A stretch of 64,000 nucleotides of DNA from SAR202-VII-2 sp965263165 (GTDB lineage: Bacteria > Chloroflexota > Dehalococcoidia > Lucifugimonadales > SAR202-VII-2), in the NCBI GenBank assembly GCA_965263165.1, contig OZ253584.1, forward strand, positions 868,001 to 932,000, read 5' to 3'. Within the stretch, counting starts at the first letter, position 1, and each line of letters begins with the position of its first letter. Below are positions 25,826-33,068 of the stretch, piece by piece. The position numbers were made by a program, and so were the translations under genes. Below the pieces are notes generated by a model. It ran no database searches, was not told the origin of the DNA, and was given only the letters and a program-made list of their open reading frames with translations.

Positions 25826-27109
25826 ATGCTGATGCTGAGGACCGACAAGCGGGTACCGGGCATTTTGATAGCGACTATCCTGGCGCTCGCGCTGCTCTTT
25901 GCCGCAGCCGCGTGCTCGAATACTACGGGCAGCGAGGCGCCCCGGACGGGGGCCCCAGGCTCCGGGACCAGTCTGGCATCCTCTCCCGCGGCCCAGGAGA
26001 TGTCCGAAACCTCCGCGCTGAGCGTCGTTACGACTACGAACATCATGGCAGACTGGGTTGAGAACATCGGTGGCGACAACGTGGATGTCTTCAGCCTCGT
26101 GCTGGTGGGTGCCGATCCCCACACATTCCAGCCTGGCGCCAAGGACGTGGCCAGAATCGCCGACGCCGACCTGGTGCTGAGCGTCGGACTGGGGTTGGAG
26201 GGATCGTGGCTCAAAGACCTCCTGGAAAACGCCGCGCGAGACCCATCGTCCATCGTCGAGATGGGCGAAGTTGTCGATCCCATAGAGTTCGCCGAAGGCC
26301 ATGCTGACAAGGTTGCTGTGCTGGAAGAGATCAGCCGCGTCGCACACGAGGTGGAAGAGGGCGAGATCGACCCGGAGGAGGGCCTGGAGGAACTCAAAGA
26401 GCTGCTGGCAGGCGGCGAAGACGAAGCAGAGGGGGACCACGAGGGTGCGGACGAACTACCCGACATGGTGCTCGACATAATCGGCAAGGTCGAAGACGGA
26501 CAGCTGGAGGCCGGCGACGCGATAGAGGCCATCGAGACTCTTACATCCGAAGGCGCGGATGAGCACACCGGTCACGGCCATGGCCTCGAAGACCCCCACT
26601 TCTGGTTCGACCCGCTCCGCGTGAAGCTCGTCGTCAACGACATAGCCGCGCGGCTCTCGGCGCTCGATCCTGATCGCGGCGATACATACAGGGCCAACGC
26701 CTCCGCGTACAACGCCCGGCTCGACGACTTGCACGCCTGGACGGAGGAACAGGTCCGGACCGTGCCGGAGAACCGCAGGCTGCTCGTGACTTCCCACGAC
26801 AGCTTCGGGTACTTTGCGAACCTGTACGGATTCGAGGTCGTGGGGGTCGTCCTGTCGGTCACCACGGACGTGGAGCCGTCGGCCGGGGATCTGGCGGACC
26901 TGGTGAATGAGGTCAAGGAGTACGGCGTCCCGGCGGTGTTCGGCGAGACGACGGTGGGCGAGCGCTTGGCCAGCGCTGTGGCGGCTGAATCGGGCGCGGC
27001 GCTAGTCCGGCTGTACTCAGGCTCCCTGGGTCCCGCGGGCAGCGGCGCGGAGACGTACATCGAGATGGTGCGGACGAACGTCGGGCGCATAGTCGAAGCC
27101 TTGCGGTGA
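25826..27109 (+). CDS. Metal ABC transporter substrate-binding lipoprotein (ZnuA/TroA family)
   Basis: The 427-residue precursor has a lipoprotein signal (LALALLFAAAACSNTTG). The mature protein shows the cluster A-1 metal ligands: GADPHTFQP (first His), EDPHFWFDP (second His), TSHDSFGYFA (third His) and FGETTV near the end. Most unusual is an insertion of about 100 residues (about 155-250) between the first and second lobe motifs, rich in Glu and Asp and ending DEHTGHGHGLEDPHFW. ZnuA proteins have a shorter His/Asp-rich loop here. It would bind zinc (or manganese) outside the cell and pass it to the permease. Regulated by the upstream palindrome. Confidence 0.92.
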   Translation: MLMLRTDKRVPGILIATILALALLFAAAACSNTTGSEAPRTGAPGSGTSLASSPAAQEMSETSALSVVTTTNIMADWVENIGGDNVDVFSLVLVGADPHTFQPGAKDVARIADADLVLSVGLGLEGSWLKDLLENAARDPSSIVEMGEVVDPIEFAEGHADKVAVLEEISRVAHEVEEGEIDPEEGLEELKELLAGGEDEAEGDHEGADELPDMVLDIIGKVEDGQLEAGDAIEAIETLTSEGADEHTGHGHGLEDPHFWFDPLRVKLVVNDIAARLSALDPDRGDTYRANASAYNARLDDLHAWTEEQVRTVPENRRLLVTSHDSFGYFANLYGFEVVGVVLSVTTDVEPSAGDLADLVNEVKEYGVPAVFGETTVGERLASAVAAESGAALVRLYSGSLGPAGSGAETYIEMVRTNVGRIVEALR

Positions 27110-27184
27110 CGGCGCCATGCCGTCGGGAATCTAGTAGTATCGGGCGCGGGTAGTCCCCATACCCGGATGACTTGGAGACCGGTG

Positions 27185-27961
27185 ATGGCCAAGATAACTT
27201 CCGAGCCGGGCATAGCCGTCGAGGACGTAACCGTCGAACGCGGCGGACACGTGGCGCTGACCGGCATCACCTTCGAGGTCGGCCCGGGCACTCTGATGGG
27301 AGTCCTGGGTCCGAACGGCGCCGGCAAGAGCACGCTGTTCGACGCCATTGCGGGCCTGCTGCCCGTCGCACATGGCACACTGACCCTGCGCGGCGCGGAG
27401 GGCAAGGGAGCGCTGGCGTACGTGCCCCAGCGCGACAACATCAACTGGCGCTTCCCCGCCACCGTTCACGACGTGGTGATGATGGGTCGCGTCAGCAATA
27501 TCGGATGGTTCCGCAGCCCCGGCAAGCTGGACAGGAAGATGGTCCAGGACTGCTTGGAGCGGGTCAACCTGTGGGAGCAGCGCTCGGCCATGGTAACCCA
27601 GTTGTCGGGAGGCCAGCGCCAGAGGGTCTTCATCGCCCGCGCGCTCGCCCAGGAGGCCCGGATACTCCTGATGGACGAGGCCTTCAGCGGCGTCGACGTT
27701 GCAGCCCAGGAGGGCATCGTGGAGGTCCTGCAGTCGCTGCGGGACGAGGGGAGGGTCGTGATCATCTCCACCCACGATCTGACGAACATCGCCGAGCGCT
27801 TCGACCGGATTCTCTGCATCAACCATCACATGTGCGCGTACGGCCCTCCGGATGAGGCGTTCACTCCCGCGGTGCTGGAGGAGTTGTACGGCTCCCACGG
27901 GCTCGAATTTGCTCACCATCACGTTGACCCCCACTCCCACGAAGACGGGGACTTGCAGTGA
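27185..27961 (+). CDS. Metal ABC transporter ATP-binding protein (ZnuC/MntB-like)
   Basis: I chose the ATG at 27185 (MAKITSEPGIAVEDVTVERG), 7 bases after GGAG. The 258-residue ATPase has Walker A GPNGAGKSTLFDAI, Q-loop YVPQRDNINWRFPATVHDVV (typical of Zn/Mn importers), signature LSGGQRQRVFIARALAQ and Walker B ILLMDEAFSGVD, where Ala replaces the usual Pro of DEP. The C-terminus is His-rich (HHHVDPHSHEDGD), fitting a metal-handling role. It overlaps the permease gene by 4 bp. Confidence 0.93.
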   Translation: MAKITSEPGIAVEDVTVERGGHVALTGITFEVGPGTLMGVLGPNGAGKSTLFDAIAGLLPVAHGTLTLRGAEGKGALAYVPQRDNINWRFPATVHDVVMMGRVSNIGWFRSPGKLDRKMVQDCLERVNLWEQRSAMVTQLSGGQRQRVFIARALAQEARILLMDEAFSGVDVAAQEGIVEVLQSLRDEGRVVIISTHDLTNIAERFDRILCINHHMCAYGPPDEAFTPAVLEELYGSHGLEFAHHHVDPHSHEDGDLQ

Positions 27962-28812
27962 TAGACAGCATCGCGGGGGCGTTGGTGGATCCGTTCCAGC
28001 ACAGCTTCATGAAGCGGGCGCTGATCGTATCTGTGCTCGTCGGCGTGATGTGCCCGGTGATCGGGGCCTACGTGGTCGCGCGCGGCCGCGCGTTCATGGG
28101 GGACGCCCTTGCGCATTCGGTGCTGCCGGGAATGGGCGTCGGCTTGCTGGCAACAGGCAGCGCGCTGATCGCCGCCGTGCCGGCCGGAGTCGGGATCGCC
28201 CTGTTGATGGGTTTCATCACCCGCCGCACGGGCGCCAGCGAAGACACGTCGATAGGAATCGTCTTTGCGGGGATGTTCGCGCTTGGCCTCGTGATGCTTT
28301 CGAGCCCCTTGTATATCGACGCCTTCCTCCGGATTCGAGGCAGACAGGCGCCCAATATCGAGGACCTTCTCATAGGGGAAATACTGGGCGTCAATACCGG
28401 AGAGGTATACCTTTCGCTGGGGCTGGCGGCGCTGGTGATAGCCGGGCTATACGTCTTCCACCGACGCCTCGTGTACACCACCTTCGACCCGGTGGGCGCA
28501 CAGGTGGTCGGAATCAGGACGCGCTTGGTGGAGTACGTGCTGCTCGCCCTCCTCGCCCTCGTCGTCGTCATAAGCATCCAGGCCGCCGGCATCGTCCTGG
28601 TCATGGCGATGCTCATCACGCCCGCAGCGACGGGATTCCTGCTCGCGAGGCGATTCGTGGGGGTCATGTTCATCGGCGCCCTGATCGGCGTAGCATCGGC
28701 GGTGGTCGGCATGTACCTCTCCTTCCACGCCAACATGCCCACGGGCCCGGTGATGGCCCTGGTGGCTACCGCGGTATTCGGCGTGACGGCGGCAGTGAAG
28801 AAGAAGCGATAG
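27958..28812 (+). CDS. Metal ABC transporter permease (ZnuB family)
   Basis: The gene begins with a GTG whose bases overlap the TGA of the ATPase gene (GTGA). The 284-residue protein has about eight membrane helices. FMGDALAHSVLPGMGVG is the family's cytoplasmic coupling/entry motif, and LVVVISIQAAGIVLVMAMLI with TPAATGFLLARRF is the conserved C-terminal half. It forms the homodimeric channel for the ZnuA-like protein. It is the last gene of the Fur-regulated set. Confidence 0.93.
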   Translation: MIDSIAGALVDPFQHSFMKRALIVSVLVGVMCPVIGAYVVARGRAFMGDALAHSVLPGMGVGLLATGSALIAAVPAGVGIALLMGFITRRTGASEDTSIGIVFAGMFALGLVMLSSPLYIDAFLRIRGRQAPNIEDLLIGEILGVNTGEVYLSLGLAALVIAGLYVFHRRLVYTTFDPVGAQVVGIRTRLVEYVLLALLALVVVISIQAAGIVLVMAMLITPAATGFLLARRFVGVMFIGALIGVASAVVGMYLSFHANMPTGPVMALVATAVFGVTAAVKKKR

Positions 28813-29250
28813 CGCACCGCCCCTGACTCGCTTGCGGGCCGGCGTAGACATAGGCGGCGCTTCCATCAAGACGGGGCAGCGCCGGGTCGAGGTTCCTCAA
28901 CCCTTTCGAGCGGACCATCCATGATCCCCGTCTGTGGTCCCCGACTCCCCCTCAGGTCCGCCGCCCTCGCCGGTTGGCACTGTGCGCCGGAGCGTTGGCC
29001 GCGGTCCTGTTCCACCCGGCTTACGCCTGGAGCGACGATAGGGCGACGCGCTGACCCACACCCAGGGCGGCGCCGACCCAGTCCTTCGACGCACACGCGG
29101 CTAAGGGCACACTGCGGGTCAAGGCGCCTGGGCTACGCGACCAAGAGCAGCTACCCCGCGACCGTGCGCGTAGCGGGCGGGCGGGGGCCACCATGGCGAT
29201 GACGGTCGCGGCGGCCAAGGTTGGGAGGATTTGCCGGGGGCAGGTTAGAC

Positions 29251-29286
29251 CTTTGATTGTATGTTGTCCTTTGATTGTTTGTTGTT
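29251..29286. repeat. Two adjacent AT-rich 18-bp direct repeats
   Basis: CTTTGATTGTATGTTGTC (29251-29268) is followed at once by CTTTGATTGTTTGTTGTT (29269-29286), 16 of 18 identical. The repeat stands out by low GC from its surroundings and is 38 bp left of the 11-bp array. Confidence 0.7.
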
Positions 29287-29323
29287 AAGTTTTTCAGCCG
29301 ATTTCGGGGGTTTCAGGCACGGA

Positions 29324-29411
29324 GCCGTCGTTTAGCCGTCGTTTACCCGTCGCTTAGCCGTCGTTTACCCGTCGCTTAGCCGTCGCGTAACCGTCGCGCA
29401 TCCGTCGCGGA
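29324..29411. repeat. Eight tandem 11-bp repeats
   Basis: Units GCCGTCGTTTA (twice), CCCGTCGCTTA, GCCGTCGTTTA, CCCGTCGCTTA, GCCGTCGCGTA, ACCGTCGCGCA and TCCGTCGCGGA run without gaps. CCGTCG is invariant in all eight; the last three units drift towards GC. The period of 11 bp puts every copy on nearly the same helix face, as in operator arrays or iterons, but no replication gene is adjacent. Confidence 0.85.
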
Positions 29412-29907
29412 TCGGGATGGCTCCAAGGAGCTTGCCTTACAACGGCGTTCGCTCCGGTCCCAGCCTTCCTCGGAGGGTCTTGCCCCTTGGGGTGTTCCCT
29501 CAGCGCCCCTGCCACAGGGGGATGCTCTGTGGTTAGCCCCCAGTCCATCCGTTATGCGGCAGGCTCCAAGGAAGAGAAGCGGGCCTGGGGCCCACCTCAT
29601 GGGGGTACTCTAGCACAATCGTTCTTATTTTGCAAGAGGGTGTGGGGCTTCCTGCCCAGCCTACCCCTGAGTATGGGGCTGGGGAGGGGGCTTATGGTGG
29701 CGGAGGCCGCTCTCCCGCCTGCTCCCCCTCCAACGTTTTTGGAAACAGGGGGACTCGCTGTACCCCCGACGAGGGCTGCGCCCCTGCACCCTGCTTGGAG
29801 GATGGCGGCAGCGAGCGGGGACGGTCGCAGTTCCTCATTGGCGCAGCGCGCCGGACTAGCGAGCTTGCGCCGGACGATGTGATTGCCTGGTTCGAGTCGC
29901 GATAGGT

Positions 29908-29951
29908 GGGGCTTGTAGGGGCGCTCACACATGAGCGGCCCTACAAGCCCC
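29908..29951. repeat. GTAGGGGCG palindrome, copy 2
   Basis: Bases 29908-29927 pair with 29932-29951 over 20 positions with one mismatch (core GTAGGGGCGCTCA against TGAGCGGCCCTAC), loop CACA. It shares the GTAGGGGCG core with 8842-8871 and abuts the MITE at 29955. Confidence 0.75.
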
Positions 29952-29954
29952 TAG

Positions 29955-30149
29955 TATTACAACGACGGTTGGGATGATAAAATGACGGGGTAGTTGGGGA
30001 AGGCTTGGGCAAGTGAGGCAGGGAAGTGGATGCTGCGGTGGCTGGAACAGACGCAGGATAGTAACGAACGGGCCAGGTGCTCCCATGCCAAGCGCCGCGC
30101 CGCACTTCGTGCCTCCCCGCACATCCCTCCTTGAACCGTCGTTGTAATA
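29955..30149. mobile_element. 195-bp MITE with 16-bp terminal inverted repeats and CTAG duplication
   Basis: The left end TATTACAACGACGGTT (29955-29970) and the right end AACCGTCGTTGTAATA (30134-30149) are perfect inverted repeats. CTAG occurs directly outside both ends (29951-29954 and 30150-30153), as expected for a 4-bp target duplication. The element encodes nothing. Its left 85 bp recur at 31533-31617. Conceptual removal restores the frame of an HTH gene remnant (GYRRIAKQ-LG), which supports insertion. Confidence 0.85.
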
Positions 30150-30153
30150 CTAG

Positions 30154-30264
30154 CTGCTTGGCAATCCTTCGATACCCCTCAACGGCGGCATATAGTTTCA
30201 AAACAGTGTCAAAATGCTCTGTAGGGATGCTTCTAGGGCGGCCCGGCACCCGAGTTGTTGTCAT
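30154..30264 (-). pseudogene. Remnant of a helix-turn-helix (recombinase/transposase-type) gene
   Basis: The frame from the ATG at 30264 reads MTTTRVPGRPRSIPTEHFDT, then VLKLYAAVEGYRRIAKQ before the MITE interrupts it. GRPRxIP...VLxLYxxGxGYRxIAKQLG is the usual start of the HTH region of resolvases and IS transposases. Without the MITE the next residues are L-G as the HTH requires, but a palindromic repeat and stop codons follow at once. So only about 40 codons remain. Confidence 0.55.
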
Positions 30265-30447
30265 CTAGATATTCCTCTATGATTTCCCACAATAGACGTT
30301 CTTGCCTTGTGCACTATCGGCTGGCAATGGTCGCGACACCTTGGCGTTTGGGAGCATCGCCTCTAAATCGCATGGCGGATCAACAGCCGAGCAGCATATG
30401 CCGGACGATCGTCGAGTGGCAGCGACCACTCTGGATGGTGGATTTGG

Positions 30448-31410
30448 ATGCATGATATTTACCCGTCCAACCGCTCCGACGGCAATTGGTACGTTTTAGC
30501 CGCAGGATTGCCCTCACCGACGAAACCGCTAGTGCTCGCACCCGGCCTGTCCGTCCGTCCCTTAAGTTCCGAACTCACGGTCTTCGACTTAGCTGCGGCA
30601 GGGGGCGTAGGCTTCCGTGAATGGGCGACCCTAGAACCCTTTGTAACAGAGTGTACCTGCGAGATAGAGTCGGCTGAGGACTCCGATACGTCACCTGGTT
30701 ACGACACCCTAAATCGCGCATGGTTGGCCTCAGCCCTATTGGTTCTTCGTGGGTTTAGCCAGCATGTGTGTTTGGCGTGTAGCTCGTATTCCTGGTCAAC
30801 CATCGCTGGGCACCAAGCACGAACCTCCGATGTATTCCGGCAACAACTCATTCGTGAAGGCGTCGAGGCCGCCGTGTATCGGTCTGAACGGCACCTGCCG
30901 CCTTTCCACGGAAACCTCTTGGACTACCACCTTCAGACTCTCGCTGTAGGCGGGTCTAGACAAGACCCGGTGAATGAAGCGGATGCGGAGTGGTGCCAAA
31001 CTCATTTCGCGACTTTCAACACCCTGGCAGCAGAGAGCGACCGATTCAGGTTTGCTCTGGAAGGAGCAATGGATTGGAGATATGCCATCGACCTTCGGTC
31101 GGCAATCGCCAGAATCTGGAGCGCGATTGAGGCGCTATTTGGATTAAACACCGAGTTAGGCTATAGAATGTCGCTGCTTGCGGCTAGCTTACTTGAGCCT
31201 CGTGGGGAAGCCCGAAAAACTCGGTTCGCTTCGGTTCGCCGTTTGTACGGGGTAAGAAGCAAAGCGGTCCATGGCGAACATATTCTGGAAGACAATCTGA
31301 AAAGGGCTACGAGGGAATCATTTTCTCTTCTCCAAGAATTAATTCTTCTCACCATCGAGAAGGGGCACGTCCTTGGAAGCGATGATTTCGATGCTGCCGT
31401 CTTTTGCTAG
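30448..31410 (+). CDS. Apea-like HEPN domain protein, 320 aa
   Basis: The C-terminal third is a HEPN domain: DLRSAIARIWSAIEALFGLN as first helix, then FASVRRLYGVRSKAVHGEHI with the R-x4-H ribonuclease motif (RSKAVH, about residues 269-274), then a final long helix (ESFSLLQELILLTIEKG). This is the Apea-like HEPN type, common in RNA-cleaving toxins and anti-phage effectors. The N-terminal 190 residues match nothing I know. GC content is lower than in the flanking core genome. The gene sits between an intact MITE and a truncated copy. An RNase role is inferred only from the motif. Confidence 0.75.
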   Translation: MHDIYPSNRSDGNWYVLAAGLPSPTKPLVLAPGLSVRPLSSELTVFDLAAAGGVGFREWATLEPFVTECTCEIESAEDSDTSPGYDTLNRAWLASALLVLRGFSQHVCLACSSYSWSTIAGHQARTSDVFRQQLIREGVEAAVYRSERHLPPFHGNLLDYHLQTLAVGGSRQDPVNEADAEWCQTHFATFNTLAAESDRFRFALEGAMDWRYAIDLRSAIARIWSAIEALFGLNTELGYRMSLLAASLLEPRGEARKTRFASVRRLYGVRSKAVHGEHILEDNLKRATRESFSLLQELILLTIEKGHVLGSDDFDAAVFC

Positions 31411-31530
31411 ACAGTCGGCACCCGAAAAGTACGCTCACGGAATCGGGCTTACAATGCAGTCCCCTCGGAGGTGGTGAGGGTCAGCAGTTTCACCTGAGCA
31501 CCGGCTTATAGGCTTTTATCGCGCCCTCCC

Positions 31531-31617
31531 AGTATTACAACGACGGTTGGGATGATAGAATGACGGGGTAGTTGGGGAAGGCTTGGGCAAGTGAGGCAGG
31601 GAAGTGGATGCTGCGGT
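31531..31617 (+). mobile_element. Truncated copy of the 195-bp MITE
   Basis: This 87-bp segment matches 29953-30039 with a single mismatch and has the same left end TATTACAACGACGGTT. It stops abruptly at CTGCGGT, where a helicase remnant begins; no right terminal repeat follows. Confidence 0.85.
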
Positions 31618-31952
31618 TTTCGAGCAGGTGTACGGGGCCTTTTACACCAGTGGATCAAAGTCAGATCGAAGCGCTAATGGACCTCGATTACTCAGAGCAG
31701 AGCAGGGTCAAACTGATGACCTATCACCAAACGAAGAGCCGAGAGGCTGATACGGCCATCCATGTGTACCGCCGACAGGACTTCTTCGGGAGAGAGGGAG
31801 AACCCTTCGAGGAGGCCTCTAGGCTGTTGAATATCGCCATTACCCGCGCACGAAAGCGACTCGTGCTGCTCTTGCCACATGACCCTCACCCTCTGGTGGA
31901 GCCATTCAACGCCCTCAGAAGAGTTCAGGAGTCAGTTCTTTCCAGCGCCTAG
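31618..31952 (+). pseudogene. C-terminal remnant of a UvrD/PcrA-type SF1 helicase
   Basis: The readable part gives SRVKLMTYHQTKSREADTAI (motif V-type, compare TxHxxKGLE), then DFFGREGEPFEEASRLLNIA and ITRARKRLVLLLP (motif VI, LNVAITRAR). Everything before this, including Walker A, is missing: the truncated MITE is joined directly to it. About 100 codons remain to the stop at 31952. It is a broken gene, not a functional helicase. Confidence 0.8.
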
Positions 31953-32113
31953 ACAGAGTCTGAGGTGGCGACGGCGAAACTGGGCCCAGCGTAAATCACT
32001 CAAATGATGAAGAGCGATTTTGGAGCGACTGGGACGGGTCAATTCTGCTTTGCAGATCGATACTTTGGAGAAGGAACGTAGTAGACTCACAGAACCAGCC
32101 ACATCTCGAAGAC

Positions 32114-32143
32114 GGTTCTGTCTATCGTCAAGTTTGGTGGACC
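32114..32143. other. Left attachment site (attL) candidate
   Basis: GGTTCTGTCTATCGTCAAG (32114-32132) followed by TTTGGTGGACC (32133-32143). It matches 53539-53568 except at T32124/C53549 and A32141/G53566. It touches the stop codon region of the split phosphotriesterase gene. Confidence 0.75.
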
Positions 32144-32442
32144 TAGACGAACGCGAGAATGCTAGCCGGGTTGCCCACGGTTATCGCGTGAACCAGCTCT
32201 TCTGAAAACCCCTTGCGCCGCATCTTCGGGACGATGTTCTCGAGGATGTGGCCGTAGCCGTGTCCCCCATATTTGGCCAGCCGGTGCTTCGTGCAGATGT
32301 CCTGCCCTATGACGATCTTGTCGGAATAGCCGGCGTCGGCGATGCGCTTGATGAAACCCATCCTCTGGGCGTCGCTGGGCATGTCGATCTCGGCAAGGGG
32401 ATAGTACGACCCCTCGTTGCCGAAGAGGTCCCACTCAAGGTA
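32143..32442 (-). pseudogene. Phosphotriesterase-family gene, 3' part (separated by IS insertion)
   Basis: This is the C-terminal third of the gene whose 5' part lies at 34339-35097. Read from 32442 it gives EWDLFGNEGSYYPLAEIDMP, ADAGYSDKIVIGQDICTKHR and KYGGHGYGHILENIVPKM. GQDICTKH carries the metal-binding Asp of phosphotriesterase-like lactonases, and NPASILAF is the family's usual end. Without the insertion the two parts join in frame as GCY-L-EWD. As it stands this piece has no start of its own. Confidence 0.85.
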
Positions 32443-32495
32443 GGGGAATTATATCGAATTTTAGCCAGATTGCCCAGATGCGCCCGAAAAAACGC

Positions 32496-32524
32496 TTGAC
32501 AACCATGGGCGCAGAGTGTAAAAT
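32496..32524 (+). promoter_or_regulatory. Promoter of the IS1595-family element genes (predicted)
   Basis: TTGACA at about 32496-32501 and TAAAAT at about 32519-32524 are spaced by 17 bp and sit 27 bp before the first passenger gene. Both hexamers are near consensus for the housekeeping sigma factor. Confidence 0.65.
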
Positions 32525-32550
32525 GATCCCATAAAGCACAGGGGGAACGC

Positions 32551-32796
32551 ATGAGTGCATATGGATACATGGAGACAGGGCAGGGCGAGCCGGAGAGCGC
32601 AGGGACTCGGGGCATGGTCCAGGTCAGCATCTCCACCCCTTGGGGTCAGAAGAACCGGAAGCATTTCGACCACGCAGTAGCGGTTATCCGGGGCCTGGGC
32701 GGGTACTGGACGGGGCGAGTGTGGGAGATGGGAGCAGAGGACGCTGAGGTGCTGAAACAGCGAGTCCGCAGCGCCGTAACGGTAACAGTCAGCTAG
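32551..32796 (+). CDS. IS passenger: hypothetical protein, 81 aa
   Basis: The product (MSAYGYMETGQGEPESAGTR, later KNRKHFDHAVAVIRGLGGYW) is not a family I recognise. It is small, mixed alpha/beta in appearance, with no Cys motif. It is the first of the genes carried in the IS1595-family element, 24 bp before the next one. A run of TTGACAACCATGG about 50 bp upstream could hold a -35 hexamer TTGACA (32496-32501) with TAAAAT (32519-32524) as -10, 17 bp apart: the best promoter-like pair in this region. Confidence 0.6.
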   Translation: MSAYGYMETGQGEPESAGTRGMVQVSISTPWGQKNRKHFDHAVAVIRGLGGYWTGRVWEMGAEDAEVLKQRVRSAVTVTVS

Positions 32797-32820
32797 TCGC
32801 AAAAAAGGAGGAGGGAGACC

Positions 32821-33042
32821 ATGAGCAACTACTACGCAGCGATAGGGAGTGTACGGGGATGGTGTGGACACCGTCACCAGACCGAGGCAACAGCTGAGCG
32901 GTGCGCCGACAAGGACCAGAGGGACGTGAAGCACGGACACGGCGGACACGCCTACAGCGATATGCGTGTCTACGAGGTCGAGGAAGGATACCACCCCAAC
33001 GGTATCTACAATCGACAGCTGAGCGTCTCGCGCGATAGATAA
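32821..33042 (+). CDS. IS passenger: hypothetical protein, 73 aa
   Basis: AGGAGGAGG precedes the ATG by a few bases, a strong translation signal. The product (MSNYYAAIGSVRGWCGHRHQ, TEATAERCADKDQRDVKHGH) has Cys and several His residues (GWCGHRHQT...AERCADKD) that could bind a metal: G-x-C-G-H-x-H-x(8)-C. I do not recognise the family. It lies between the first passenger gene and the transposase. Confidence 0.65.
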   Translation: MSNYYAAIGSVRGWCGHRHQTEATAERCADKDQRDVKHGHGGHAYSDMRVYEVEEGYHPNGIYNRQLSVSRDR

Positions 33043-33068
33043 GCAGAGAGGGTAATCGGAGACAGCGA

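Larger units (their letters stand above)
28813..29907. other. Long stretch without a supported gene; start of accessory region
   Basis: About 1.1 kb with no protein I can support. A short plus-strand frame at about 28832-28920 reads RAGVDIGGASIKTG, reminiscent of the N-terminus of actin-fold kinases or hydantoinases, but stops after 30 codons. The stretch contains two AT-rich direct repeats (29251-29286) and an 88-bp tandem array (29324-29411). The rest is GC-rich sequence without motifs. Confidence 0.5.

Noticed and set aside
28832..28920. Fragment reading RAGVDIGGASIKTG after the metal permease gene
   Set aside because: It resembles the start of a ROK kinase or hydantoinase, but stops after 30 codons and lacks continuation in any frame; too short to call.
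29324..29411. CRISPR array
   Set aside because: The repeats are 11 bp and directly joined with no spacers, and no cas genes are present.
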